Source of the DNA: Streptomyces aurantiogriseus
GTDB lineage: Bacteria > Actinomycetota > Actinomycetes > Streptomycetales > Streptomycetaceae
Direction: 5' to 3'
NCBI RefSeq assembly: GCF_014649375.1
Contig: NZ_BMSX01000031.1
Span: 44,171-108,170, forward strand
Length of the DNA: 64,000 bases
In this document: positions 51,401 to 60,038 of the stretch, piece after piece
How positions within the stretch are numbered: position 1 is the stretch's first letter
How the letters are laid out: every line of letters starts with the position of its first letter
Notes under the pieces: model-generated
What the model was told of the DNA's origin: nothing
Database searches by the model: none
What the model saw: only the letters and a program-made list of their open reading frames with translations
Program-made: the position numbers and the translations under genes

Positions 51401-52450
51401 ATGAAGCTTGCTCGCACCCGATCCACGGCCGCAGCCGTCACCGCCGTCCTCGCGGCGATGTCGCTCGCCACCGCATGTAACCGCGAAGGTTCCGACGCGG
51501 TCGGCTCCGGCGGTGACAAGCCGGCCATCGGCATCGACCTGCCGCGTTCCGACTCCGACTTCTGGAACTCCTACGCCCAGTACCTGAAGAAGGACATCAA
51601 GTCCGACGGCGTCAACGCGCTGCCGCTGAGCAACTCGCAGAACGACGTCACCAAGCTGGTGGCCAACGTCCAGGTGTTCGAGAACACCGGTGCCAAGGCC
51701 GTCGTCATGGCCCCGCAGGACACCGGCGCCATCGCCTCCACTCTCGACACCCTCGCGTCCAAGAAGATCCCCGTGGTCAGTGTCGACACCAGGCCCGACA
51801 AGGGCGAGGTCTACATGGTGGTCCGCGCCGACAACCGGGCGTACGGCACCCAGGCCTGCGAGTACCTCGGCAAGCAGCTGAACGGTGTGGGCAAGGTCGC
51901 CGAACTGCAGGGCGCCCTGGACTCCATCAACGGGCGCGACCGCTCGGAGGCGTTCGCGGAGTGCATGAAGACGAAGTTCCCCAAGATCAAGTTCTTCGAG
52001 CTGCCCACCGACTGGAAGGGTGACGTGGCCTCCGCCAAGCTCCAGTCGCTGCTTGCCCAGCACCCGGACCTGAACGGTATCTACATGCAGGCCGGCGGTG
52101 TCTTCCTCCAGCCCACCCTGGCGCTGCTGGAACAGAAGAAGCTGCTCAAGCCGGCGGGCCAGAAGGGCCACATCACGATCATCTCCAACGACGGCATCCC
52201 GCAGGAGTTCGACGCCATCCGCAAGGGCCAGATCGACGCCACCGTCTCCCAGCCCGCCGACCTCTACGCCAAGTACGCGCTGTACTACGCCCAGGCCGCG
52301 GCCGAGGGCAAGACCTTCAAGCCGGGCAAGACCGACCACGACTCCACGATCATCAAGATTCCGAACGGCCTGGAGGACCAGCTGCCCGCCCCGCTGGTGA
52401 CCAAGGACAACGTGGACGACAAGTCCCTCTGGGGCAACAACGTCGGCTGA
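51401..52450 (+). CDS. Sugar ABC transporter substrate-binding lipoprotein, probable L-fucose binder
   Basis: 349 residues. Signal ends in a lipobox (MSLATAC), so Cys26 is lipidated and the protein is held outside the membrane. The mature part is a type I periplasmic-binding-protein fold (Peripla_BP_4): AIGIDLPRSDSDFWNSYAQY, VQVFENTGAKAVVMAPQDTG, KIPVVSVDTRP, GALDSINGRDRSEAF, and IISNDGIPQEFDAIRKGQID. These are ribose/xylose-type monosaccharide binders. Fucose as ligand is inferred from the divergent catabolic operon. It is the first gene of the transporter unit. Confidence 0.9.
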   Translation: MKLARTRSTAAAVTAVLAAMSLATACNREGSDAVGSGGDKPAIGIDLPRSDSDFWNSYAQYLKKDIKSDGVNALPLSNSQNDVTKLVANVQVFENTGAKAVVMAPQDTGAIASTLDTLASKKIPVVSVDTRPDKGEVYMVVRADNRAYGTQACEYLGKQLNGVGKVAELQGALDSINGRDRSEAFAECMKTKFPKIKFFELPTDWKGDVASAKLQSLLAQHPDLNGIYMQAGGVFLQPTLALLEQKKLLKPAGQKGHITIISNDGIPQEFDAIRKGQIDATVSQPADLYAKYALYYAQAAAEGKTFKPGKTDHDSTIIKIPNGLEDQLPAPLVTKDNVDDKSLWGNNVG

Positions 52451-52554
52451 TCACCGGCAGCTCACGCCCGCGGTGAGGAGGGACCGGCACCCGCCTCCGT
52501 CCCCACCGCGCCCTCCCCGCTCCCAGCATCCGACGTCAAAGGACGGAATCCACC

Positions 52555-54126
52555 ATGGCGGACACCGCGACCGGCCCCGGGCATCCGGCCCCGGTGGCCG
52601 AGGCGACCGGCATCAGCAAACGGTTCGGCGCGACCGTCGCCCTGCGCGACGCGCGTATCAGCATCGCCGCGGGCGAGTCGCACGCCCTGGTCGGCCGTAA
52701 CGGCGCCGGCAAGTCGACGCTGGTGTCCATCCTCACCGGCCTTCAACAGCCCGACACCGGTTCCCTGCGCTTCTCGGGCGAGCCGGCGCCCGCCGCCGGC
52801 GACATCGACGCCTGGCGCTCCCGCGTCGCCTGTGTCTACCAGCGCTCCACCGTCATCGGTGACCTGACCGTCGCCGAGAACCTCTTCCTGAACCGGCAGA
52901 GCGCCGGCGCGGTGCAGCCCATCCGCTGGAAGCAACTGCGGCTGCGTGCAGAGGAGTTGCTCGGCGAGTACGGGGTGTCCGTCGACCCCGCCGCGCGCGC
53001 GAAGGACCTCACCGTGGAGCAGCGGCAGTTCGTCGAGATCGCCCGGGCGCTGTCGTTCGGTGCCCGGTTCATCATCCTCGACGAGCCGACCGCGAAGCTC
53101 GACGCCCGCGGCATCGGCCGCCTCTTCGACAAGCTGCGCGACCTCCAGGACCAGGGGGTCGCCTTCCTCTTCATCTCCCACCACCTGCAAGAGGTGTACG
53201 ACCTCTGCGGCACGGTCACGGTCTACCGCGACGCGGCTCACATCCTCACCGCGCCCGTGGCCGACCTCGGCCACCAGGCACTGGTGGAGGCCATGACCGG
53301 CGAGTCCGCCTCCGTCGCGGCGGTCGCCGAGAGCAGGTCCCCGGCCGCACGGGCCGGCTCCGCGGAGCTGCTGGAGATCGACGGCCTGACGCTGCCCGGT
53401 GCCTGCGAGAACCTGTCTCTCTCGGTCCGCTCGGGCGAGGTCGTCGGGCTCGCCGGTGCCGCGGCCAGCGGCAATGTGCGGGTGGGCGAGGCGGTCGCCG
53501 GTCTGCACCGGGCCGAGGACGGCAGGATCTCGGTCGGCGGCCGGAGCGTGCGCACCGGCAGTGTGCCGTCCGCCCTGGCCGCCGGGGTCGGTCTGGTCCC
53601 CGAGGACCGCCACCTCCAGGGGCTGGTCAACAACCGCAGCGTGGCGGAGAACGCCACCCTGACCGTCACCGACCAGCTCGGCCCGTTCGGCACGGTCCTG
53701 CCCGCCCGCACCCGGACCTTCGCCCGACGCATGATCCAGGACCTCGACATCAAGACCCCGGGAGCCGCCACCCCGGTCTCCGCCCTGTCCGGCGGCAACC
53801 AGCAGAAGGTCGTCGTCGCCCGTGCCCTGGCCACCGACCCCCACGTGCTGGTGGCCATCCGCCCCACCAACGGCGTCGACGTCAAGTCCAAGGAGTTCCT
53901 GCTCGGCAGGATCCGGCAGGTCGCCGACGCCGGCAAGGCCGCGCTGATCGTCTCCGACGAACTCGACGACCTCAAAGTGTGCGACCGGGTCGTCGTCATG
54001 TTCCACGGCCGGGTGGTCGCCGAGTTCGACCGCGGCTGGAAGGACGACCACCTCGTTGCCGCCATGGAGGGCGTCGGCACCACCACCGCATCCACCGTAT
54101 CCGGCACCGACGAGCACGGAAGGTAG
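52555..54126 (+). CDS. Sugar ABC transporter ATPase (two-domain, RbsA type), degenerate second site
   Basis: 523 residues from ATG 52555. NBD1 is intact: Walker A LVGRNGAGKSTL, a variant signature LTVEQRQFVEIARAL, Walker B FIILDEPTAKLD and switch His in LFISHHLQEVYDL. NBD2 is degenerate: the Walker A position reads AGAAASGNVRVGEAV without Lys-Ser/Thr, and its Walker B reads VLVAIRPTNGVDV in place of LLLDEPT, although the signature LSGGNQQKVVVARAL is kept. Only NBD1 should hydrolyse ATP. The gene lies between the binding protein and permease genes. Confidence 0.92.
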   Translation: MADTATGPGHPAPVAEATGISKRFGATVALRDARISIAAGESHALVGRNGAGKSTLVSILTGLQQPDTGSLRFSGEPAPAAGDIDAWRSRVACVYQRSTVIGDLTVAENLFLNRQSAGAVQPIRWKQLRLRAEELLGEYGVSVDPAARAKDLTVEQRQFVEIARALSFGARFIILDEPTAKLDARGIGRLFDKLRDLQDQGVAFLFISHHLQEVYDLCGTVTVYRDAAHILTAPVADLGHQALVEAMTGESASVAAVAESRSPAARAGSAELLEIDGLTLPGACENLSLSVRSGEVVGLAGAAASGNVRVGEAVAGLHRAEDGRISVGGRSVRTGSVPSALAAGVGLVPEDRHLQGLVNNRSVAENATLTVTDQLGPFGTVLPARTRTFARRMIQDLDIKTPGAATPVSALSGGNQQKVVVARALATDPHVLVAIRPTNGVDVKSKEFLLGRIRQVADAGKAALIVSDELDDLKVCDRVVVMFHGRVVAEFDRGWKDDHLVAAMEGVGTTTASTVSGTDEHGR

Positions 54127-54128
54127 TC

Positions 54129-55172
54129 ATGTCCGCCACCACAGATCTCACCGAGCCCGCAGCGAGCGCGGCGGAGCCGGCCGCCGCGGACACCGCCCGC
54201 CGCCGGGTCGACCTGGGCCGCTTCCGTGAGCTGTCCCTGGTCCCGGCCATCCTCGTGCTGATGCTGATCGGGTTCATCGTCTCGCCGGCCTTCCTCACCG
54301 CCGACAACCTCATCGGCGTCGCCCAGCAGTCCACCGAGCTGAGCCTGCTCGTCCTCGCCACCACCTTCATCCTCATCTGCGGACGGATGGACCTGTCCCT
54401 GGAGTCGACCATCGGTGTGGCTCCGGTCATCGCCGTCTGGCTCGTGCTGCCCTCCAGCGGCGGGCGGTTCATGGGTCTCGGGCTGTTTCCCGAATGGATG
54501 GCGGTCCCGCTCTGCCTCCTGGTAGGCGTGGCGATCGGCGCCCTCAACGGCTTCCTCATCCTCAAGCTGCGCCTCAACGGCTTCATCGTCACCCTCGGCG
54601 CCCTGACCATGCTGCGAGGCCTTCAGGTGGCCCTCTCCGAGGGCCAGTCCATCGTGGAGCTGCCGTCCTCGTTCACCTACCTGGGCAAGGCCTCCTGGCT
54701 GGGCGTACCGGCCGCCATCTGGATCTGCGCGGTGCTGTTCGCGGCGGGAGGCAGCGCACTGGCGTGGCTGCGGCACGGGCGCGCGCTGTACGCGATCGGA
54801 GGCAACGCGGAGGCCGCCCGCACCGCGGGTATCCGTGTCGACCGGATCGTCTGGGTGGTGCTGATCATCGGCAGCCTGCTGGCCGCGTTCGCCGGCATCC
54901 TCTACAGCGGGCACTACGGCTCCATCTCCGCCACCCAGGGCAGCGGCTGGATCTTCCAGGTCTTCGCCGCGACCGTCATCGGCGGGGTGAGCCTCAACGG
55001 CGGCAAGGGCTCCGTCTTCGGCGCCCTCACCGGCGTCCTCACCCTCCAGCTCGTCGTCAATGTCATGACTCTGGCGGGCGTACCGCCCCTGTGGAACCAG
55101 TTCCTCAACGGCGCGATCATCATCGTCGCCCTGATCATCTCCCGCTTCGCCTCCGGCGAGAAGCAGGAGTAG
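54129..55172 (+). CDS. Sugar ABC transporter permease (RbsC type)
   Basis: 347 residues from ATG 54129, two bases after the ATPase stop. After a 35-residue Ala-rich cytoplasmic leader there are eight to ten membrane helices. The cytoplasmic loop HGRALYAIGGNAEAARTAGI (EAA-like, contacting the ATPase) and GWIFQVFAATVIGGVSLNGG are BPD_transp_2 hallmarks. It forms the membrane channel for the monosaccharide delivered by the lipoprotein at 51401. Confidence 0.94.
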   Translation: MSATTDLTEPAASAAEPAAADTARRRVDLGRFRELSLVPAILVLMLIGFIVSPAFLTADNLIGVAQQSTELSLLVLATTFILICGRMDLSLESTIGVAPVIAVWLVLPSSGGRFMGLGLFPEWMAVPLCLLVGVAIGALNGFLILKLRLNGFIVTLGALTMLRGLQVALSEGQSIVELPSSFTYLGKASWLGVPAAIWICAVLFAAGGSALAWLRHGRALYAIGGNAEAARTAGIRVDRIVWVVLIIGSLLAAFAGILYSGHYGSISATQGSGWIFQVFAATVIGGVSLNGGKGSVFGALTGVLTLQLVVNVMTLAGVPPLWNQFLNGAIIIVALIISRFASGEKQE

Positions 55173-55264
55173 CGGCCGGCTCGCGGCGGCTCCGCCCGGC
55201 TCCCGGACCAGGACCGGGCGGAGCGCGACGGCCCCTACGCACCCCCGCACAGAGAGGCACCCTC

Positions 55265-55966
55265 GTGGCACTGACGGACGAGGCGATGGACAAGATCAAG
55301 GCGATGATCCTCGCCGGCGAACTCGCGCCCGGCTCCCGCCTGCCCAAGGAGGACGTCCTCGCCGGACAGCTCGGCCTCTCCCGCAACTCGCTGCGCGAAG
55401 CCGTGCGGGCCCTGACCGCCATGCGGATCCTGGTCAGTCGGCAGGGCGACGGCACCTATGTCTCCAGCCTGGAGCCCCACCTTCTCCTCGAAACGCTGTC
55501 CTTCGCAGCGGACGTCTCCCAGGGGCGTACCGCCCTGCAGTTGCTCCAGGTACGCAGACTGCTCGAACCCCAGGCGACCGGACTGGCCGCGGCCGTGCTG
55601 CAACCGCACGACCTCCGGGAACTCCGCGACATCCTCGACCGGTGCCGCTCCGCCGACACCGTCGAGGACTTCGTCGCCCACGACATCGCCTTCCACCTGC
55701 GCATCGTCGAAGCCGTCGGAAACCCGGTGCTCTCCATGCTCCTGCAAGTGCTCTCCACCCGCACCCAACGCGTACGCATCGTCCGAGGCAGCCGCACCCG
55801 TGATGCCCTGGACAGTGCCCACCAGGATCACGAGGAGATCCTCCGCGCGCTCCAGGCACGCGACGCGCTGCTCGCGGTCTCCGCCGCGACTGTCCACATC
55901 GCCGCCGTCGAGCAGTGGCTGGCGACAAGCTGCGTCGACGACACTCTCCGCCCGATAGACGGCTGA
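55265..55966 (+). CDS. FadR-type GntR regulator, probable fucose regulator
   Basis: 233 residues from GTG 55265 behind AGAGG. N-terminal winged HTH (residues 5-70: IKAMILAGELAPGSRLPKED and LSRNSLREAVRAL). The FCD ligand domain occupies 90-220, with possible metal ligands in DFVAHDIAFHLRIVEAVGNP and HQDHEEILRAL. FCD proteins sense organic and sugar acids and usually repress. It is in the transporter unit, 92 bases after the permease, and is the best candidate to bind the repeated 13-bp word. The inducer might be L-fuconate or ketodeoxyfuconate, which is inference. Confidence 0.9.
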   Translation: MALTDEAMDKIKAMILAGELAPGSRLPKEDVLAGQLGLSRNSLREAVRALTAMRILVSRQGDGTYVSSLEPHLLLETLSFAADVSQGRTALQLLQVRRLLEPQATGLAAAVLQPHDLRELRDILDRCRSADTVEDFVAHDIAFHLRIVEAVGNPVLSMLLQVLSTRTQRVRIVRGSRTRDALDSAHQDHEEILRALQARDALLAVSAATVHIAAVEQWLATSCVDDTLRPIDG

Positions 55967-56009
55967 CCGCTCCCTCGCTGCTTTCCGGGAGACCCTCCCC
56001 GGGATCGGG

Positions 56010-56180
56010 CTTCAACGTGAATCGACCATCGGGATATCCACCGGACTCGTGGCCGAGAGCAACGGGCTCGCCCCGCTGGACCCGGACGACTTCGCCGAGC
56101 GCCTGCCGCGTATCCAGTCCGTGGTCACCGGCGCACACCGCGACCGGCGCCCTGCCCCCATGCCCACGGAAGAGCGGTGA
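56010..56180 (+). other. Unrecognised short frame, possible gene fragment
   Basis: 57 codons without a start codon at the beginning, reading STIGISTGLVAESNGLAPLD and PDDFAERLPRIQSVVTG before a stop at 56178-56180. The residue pattern looks protein-like but no family was recognised. It may be the tail of a decayed gene after the GntR gene. Confidence 0.3.
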
Positions 56181-56418
56181 AAACACCGCCTGTGACCAGC
56201 CTGCTCCTCGAGAGGCCGCTGGGTCTGCCGAAGCCGATGACCCGGGACCTCGTGATCCAGCGTGATCTCTATCGGAACGACGCGGTAGGGGCGCTGTGCC
56301 CCCGGCGAGCCTGGGTCGGACTCTGAGTCGCCATGCCTCGACGGTATTGAGCTTCAGCATCGCGACGCACCTGAAGATCACAAAGAATCGACAAGAGGTG
56401 GTTACGGAGCGGAGTCAG

Positions 56419-56453
56419 TGCGCACCAAGTTCCGGAATTGCAACTGGTGCGCA
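56419..56453. terminator. Hairpin downstream of gap
   Basis: TGCGCACCA (56419-56427) pairs with TGGTGCGCA (56445-56453); further GTT/AAC pairing is possible inside. It starts about 50 bases after the stop of the minus-strand gap gene. The rest of 56181-56501 shows no gene. Confidence 0.55.
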
Positions 56454-56501
56454 TCTCGTACCTGCATGGCGCACTGATCCGCGGATCCTGCCAACCGTCT
56501 G

Positions 56502-57947
56502 TCAGGCGCTCGGCGCCGGGTACGTCGGGTACTCCACCCCGGACACGTGCTGGACGACGCGGACGACCTGGCAGGAGTAGCCGAACTCGTTGTCGTACCA
56601 GAGGTAGAGGATGGCGTTGTCGCCCTCGACCTTCAGGGCGCCCGCGTCGACGATCGAGGCGTGACGTGAGCCGATGAAGTCGCTGGAGACCGCGTCGGGG
56701 GCGCTGATGAAGTCGATCTGGCGCTTCAGCGGCGAGGTCAGCGACACCTCGCGGAGGTGGTCGAGGACCTCCTCGCGGGTGGCCTCCCGGGCGAGCTGGA
56801 GGTTGAGGATCGCGATCGACACGTCCGGCACCGGCACGCGGATCGAGCTGCCGGTGATCCTCGCCTTGAGGTCGGGCAGCGCCTTGGCGACGGCGGAGGC
56901 CGCGCCGGTCTCGGTGATGACCATGTTGAGCGGCGCGGAGCGGCCCCGCCGGTCGGACTTGTGGTAGTTGTCCAGCAGGTTCTGGTCGTTGGTGAACGAG
57001 TGAACGGTCTCCACGTGGCCGCGCAGCACGCCGTACTCGTCCGCCATCGCCTTCAGCGGCGGGACGATCGCGTTGGTGGTGCAGGAAGCGCAGGACAGGA
57101 TGTTCTCGTCCGGCTTGATGGTGTCGTGGTTGACGCCGTGCACGATGTTCGGGACGTCGCCCTTGCCCGGCGCGGTCAGGACGACCTTGTCGATACCGGG
57201 GCGCAGGTGCTTCGACAGGCCCTCGCGGTCGCGCCACTTGCCCGTGTTGTCGATGAGGATGGCGTCCTTGATGCCGTACGCCGTGTAGTCCACCGCGGTC
57301 GGGTCGTCGGCGTAGATGACCTTGATCTCGTTGCCGTTGGCGACGATCGTGCTGTTCGCCTCGTCGACCGTGATCGTGCCCTGGAACTGGCCGTGCACGG
57401 AGTCGCGGCGCAGCAGTGAGGCGCGCTTGACGATGTCCTGGTCACCGCCGCCGCGCACGACGATGGCCCGCAGTCGCAGACCGTTGCCGGAGCCCGACTT
57501 CTCGATGAGCAGACGCGCGACCAGGCGGCCGATGCGGCCGAAGCCGTACAGGACGACGTCCCGTGGCTCGCGGCGGTCGATCTTGTTCGCACCCGTGGCG
57601 CCGGCGACGGCCTCGGCGGTGAACTCCGCCACCGACAGGCCCCGGTCGTCGGCCCGGTAGGTCGCGGCGAGCATGCCGATGTCGATCTGGGACGGGCCCA
57701 GGTCGAGCGCGGTGAGGGCCTGCAGGAAGGGCAGCGTCTCGGTGACCGAGAGTTCCTCACCGGCGATCTGCCGGGCGAAGCGGTGGGTCTTCAGGATGCT
57801 CACCACCGACTTGTTCACCAGGGAGCGGCTGTGCAGCAGGACCGTGACGTCCCGCTCCCGGTGGAGTTTCCCGATCATCGGGATCATCGACTCCGCGATC
57901 TCCTCGCGGTTCTTCCAGTTGGTGAACGAGTCCTCGTTGACAGTCAC
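56502..57947 (-). CDS. gap: Glyceraldehyde-3-phosphate dehydrogenase, long form
   Basis: 481 residues from GTG 57947. The NAD-binding GFGRIGRL begins only at residue 135, so about 130 residues precede the normal start of GAPDH. The catalytic Cys289 is in SCASCTTNAIVP, with ETVHSFTNDQNLLDNYHKSD, RRGRSAPLNMV and WYDNEFGYS following. The N-terminal extension (NWKNREEIAESMIPMIGKL and DIGMLAATYRADD) is helical and is shared with a long GAPDH class found in actinobacteria and some proteobacteria; its role is unknown. The enzyme makes 1,3-bisphosphoglycerate in glycolysis or runs in reverse. It is monocistronic with its own promoter and terminator hairpin. Confidence 0.93.
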   Translation of the reverse strand: MTVNEDSFTNWKNREEIAESMIPMIGKLHRERDVTVLLHSRSLVNKSVVSILKTHRFARQIAGEELSVTETLPFLQALTALDLGPSQIDIGMLAATYRADDRGLSVAEFTAEAVAGATGANKIDRREPRDVVLYGFGRIGRLVARLLIEKSGSGNGLRLRAIVVRGGGDQDIVKRASLLRRDSVHGQFQGTITVDEANSTIVANGNEIKVIYADDPTAVDYTAYGIKDAILIDNTGKWRDREGLSKHLRPGIDKVVLTAPGKGDVPNIVHGVNHDTIKPDENILSCASCTTNAIVPPLKAMADEYGVLRGHVETVHSFTNDQNLLDNYHKSDRRGRSAPLNMVITETGAASAVAKALPDLKARITGSSIRVPVPDVSIAILNLQLAREATREEVLDHLREVSLTSPLKRQIDFISAPDAVSSDFIGSRHASIVDAGALKVEGDNAILYLWYDNEFGYSCQVVRVVQHVSGVEYPTYPAPSA

Positions 57948-57965
57948 AGGTATCTCTTTCGAGCT

Positions 57966-58009
57966 AGGTGGCGCTCATATGCTAACCACCTCGCATTTCG
58001 ATCATTCAA
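57966..58009 (-). promoter_or_regulatory. Promoter of gap with overlapping dyad
   Basis: On the minus strand TTGAAT (58009-58004) and TAGCAT (57984-57979) are 19 bases apart. AGGTGG (57966-57971) and CCACCT (57986-57991) form a perfect inverted repeat across the -10, a likely repressor site. Confidence 0.45.
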
Positions 58010-58100
58010 GGGACCCCCTGCTCAGGTGTGCACATGCGGTCTCGTGATGGCACCTCTGTTCCCCTTGCCGAGCTTGTTGCGGCCGCATCAGAATCCCGCT

Positions 58101-58991
58101 GTGAGCACCGTCGGGGGAACGGCCGTGGCAGAGCACGTCTGGCGTGCGCAGAGCGCTTGGTCGCAGGCGGCGAACCGGAGCAGAGCGGCGATCGGACGTG
58201 CCCGTGCGGCGACGCTCGGGTGTTCCGTCGCCGCGGGTGTGTTCGGCGTCGCGGCCTCCCAACTCATGGGTCCCTTACCGGGCTTGGGTCGCGCGCTCTC
58301 CTTCCTCGCCCTGCTCGCCGCGGGAGCCGCCCCCCTCGTCGCCCGTGGCGCCGCCCCCGACCGGGTGCAGCAGTGGACCCGGCTGCGCTCGGTCTCCGAG
58401 GAACTCAAGAGCCAGACGTACGTCTACCTGGCCAAGGTCGCCCACTACCGCGACCCGGCCGACCGGGACGCCGAACTCCTGCGCCGCACCGAGGCGGTGC
58501 TGGGCGAGGCCGGCCGTCTCACCTCCGTCGTCGAGGAGTTCACACCCGTCGACCGCCCGCTGCCTCCCGTCACCGACGCGGCCGGTTACGTCGGGGCGCG
58601 GCTGCGGGGCCAACTCGACGGCTACTACCGGCCGAAGGGCGCCGAGATGGCCCGCCGGGCCCGGCGTGTCGACCGCTGGGGCGTGGCCCTGGCGGCCCTG
58701 TCGGTGATGCTCGGCGCGGCCGCCGGCGCCTTCGCCGCGGAGCAGGCGGCCGCATGGATCCCCGTGGTCGCGACGGTCTCCGCGTCGGTCGTCTCTCACG
58801 GAGCGTCCGCCCGTTATGTCACCCTGCAGCTGGAGTACGGCAGAACGGCCGGTGAGCTGGACCGCATCCTGCGGTGGTGGCAGCGGCTCGCTCCGGCCAC
58901 CGACACGGACGCCGACCGGCTGGCGGAACGCACGGAACACGTCGTCTCGGTGCAGAACGAGGGCTGGATGGCCAGGTGGACCGCGGACTGA
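58101..58991 (+). CDS. DUF4231/SLATT-like two-helix membrane protein
   Basis: 296 residues from GTG 58101; an in-frame ATG at 58047 is an alternative and neither has a good ribosome-binding site. Two pairs of hydrophobic segments (GCSVAAGVFGVAASQLMG with GRALSFLALLAAGAAPLV, and GVALAALSVMLGAAAGAFA with WIPVVATVSASVVSHGA) flank long helical cytoplasmic parts. QQWTRLRSVSEELKSQTYVY is typical of DUF4231. This family overlaps the SLATT domains proposed as membrane effectors in bacterial conflict systems. No nucleotidyltransferase partner is adjacent, so a defence role is not supported here. Confidence 0.75.
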   Translation: MSTVGGTAVAEHVWRAQSAWSQAANRSRAAIGRARAATLGCSVAAGVFGVAASQLMGPLPGLGRALSFLALLAAGAAPLVARGAAPDRVQQWTRLRSVSEELKSQTYVYLAKVAHYRDPADRDAELLRRTEAVLGEAGRLTSVVEEFTPVDRPLPPVTDAAGYVGARLRGQLDGYYRPKGAEMARRARRVDRWGVALAALSVMLGAAAGAFAAEQAAAWIPVVATVSASVVSHGASARYVTLQLEYGRTAGELDRILRWWQRLAPATDTDADRLAERTEHVVSVQNEGWMARWTAD

Positions 58992-59073
58992 AGGCGAACC
59001 GGCCGATCTGACGGCCGCGCGATCCCCGGTCGGGCACCTCGAACGTCGGCAGACGGGGCCGGCGAGGTGGCGG

Positions 59074-59475
59074 TCAGGAGCCGGTGCGTTCCTGCTCGGC
59101 GAGCCGGTGCCGGGCGTCCTTCCAGTCGACGGGCAGGTCGGCCGACGGGACCTGCCAGAACGTGAGGACCGAGCTCTTCATGGTGGGACGCATCCCGCTC
59201 ATGATCGACCGATGCGGTTCGGTCCTCGCATACGTGTAGAGCGCCTCCTTGTTCTCCCATGCCGAGAGGGTCCAGAAGGTGCGCTTCAGCGGCTCGGCGA
59301 TCAGTGAGGCGCCGTACGCGCCGGGCGCGCCGGTGACCTGCTTCCACGCGGCCAGGGACCGGAGGAAGAAGCGAGGGACGTCCTTGAAGGAGCGGACCTC
59401 GAACCGGGACGCCATGACGAACGCCTCGGTGTCCGGTGCGGGGGTGCTGACAGTCGTCCAGGGCAGGGTGGGCAT
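59074..59475 (-). CDS. DUF3291 / monooxygenase-like small protein
   Basis: 133 residues from ATG 59475. FVMASRFEVRSFKDVPRFFL, KRTFWTLSAWENKEALYTYA, EPHRSIM and VLTFWQVPSADLP are the pattern of DUF3291, a ferredoxin-fold family related to antibiotic-biosynthesis monooxygenases. Substrate unknown. It is divergent from a broken MerR gene, and the intervening 87 bases contain a strong dyad, so the gene may now be deregulated or controlled from elsewhere. Confidence 0.8.
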   Translation of the reverse strand: MPTLPWTTVSTPAPDTEAFVMASRFEVRSFKDVPRFFLRSLAAWKQVTGAPGAYGASLIAEPLKRTFWTLSAWENKEALYTYARTEPHRSIMSGMRPTMKSSVLTFWQVPSADLPVDWKDARHRLAEQERTGS

Positions 59476-59495
59476 GGCTGTGTCCCTCTGCTAGG

Positions 59496-59542
59496 CATTG
59501 GATAGCTCCACTATCCATCTTAGAGAGTGAAGCTATCCAATG
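59496..59542. promoter_or_regulatory. Nested dyads between DUF3291 gene and MerR pseudogene
   Basis: CATTGGATAGCT (59496-59507) and AGCTATCCAATG (59531-59542) are exact complements. Inside, TGGATAG-CTCCA-CTATCCA (59499-59517) is a perfect 19-bp operator-like dyad. Three half-sites (GGATAG/CTATCC) are thus present between the divergent genes. Confidence 0.7.
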
Positions 59543-59562
59543 AAAGGAGCGGAGCCATCACG

Positions 59563-59900
59563 ATGCGCATCTCCGAACTGAGCCGCCGCAGTGGCGTCTC
59601 CGTGACGCGGACGTGCACGAGTCGGCGTCCGCCCGCGCCGCCGTCGCCGAGACCATGACCGCCCTGCGCTTGCTCGGCGTCCCCCTGGACCGGCACACCC
59701 TGCTGCCCTACGCCCGCCTCGCCGAGCGCACCGCCGTCCTCGACCTCGACCAACTCGACGGCCTCACCAACCTGTTGCAGACGGCAGAGCGCGCCCTGCT
59801 CCTCACCGTCCTCCCGGAGCCCGGGCTGATGGCCCTCAGACGCCTGGCCCGGGAGAACGAGTCGGCGCGACGGCACGGGGGTGCTTCCGGGGCGCCGTAG
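59563..59900 (+). pseudogene. MerR-family regulator with internal deletion and frameshift
   Basis: ATG 59563 opens MRISELSRRSGVSV, the first helix-turn of a MerR protein, then the frame goes wrong and stops. A second frame from about 59610 reads SARAAVAETMTALRLLGVPL, LPYARLAERTAVLDLDQLDG, LLLTVLPEPGLMALRRLARE and ends at 59900, matching the effector/dimer part of TetR/MerR-like regulators. The recognition helix and wing are deleted. The regulator of the neighbouring gene is therefore probably lost. Confidence 0.65.
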
Positions 59901-60038
59901 GGCCTGTCTTCCGGATCTCGCGGGCCCTCACCACAGGCCCGTCCGGCGGATCACGGCGGGCGCTGCCGGGTAGGAGTGCGTCGGGTCACCACGAGCCCCG
60001 CGTTCCTCATCCGAGAGCACCCGACAGGCAGGTCGACG

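Noticed and set aside
58047..58100. Upstream ATG 58047 as start of the DUF4231 protein
   Set aside because: The extra 18 residues are proline-rich and unlike the family, and the ribosome-binding context is no better than at GTG 58101.
59901..60038. Thiamine (TPP) riboswitch upstream of the permease
   Set aside because: The conserved CTGAGA and GAACCTGATC elements are absent; only an AGAG-CACCCGACAGG stretch is superficially similar.
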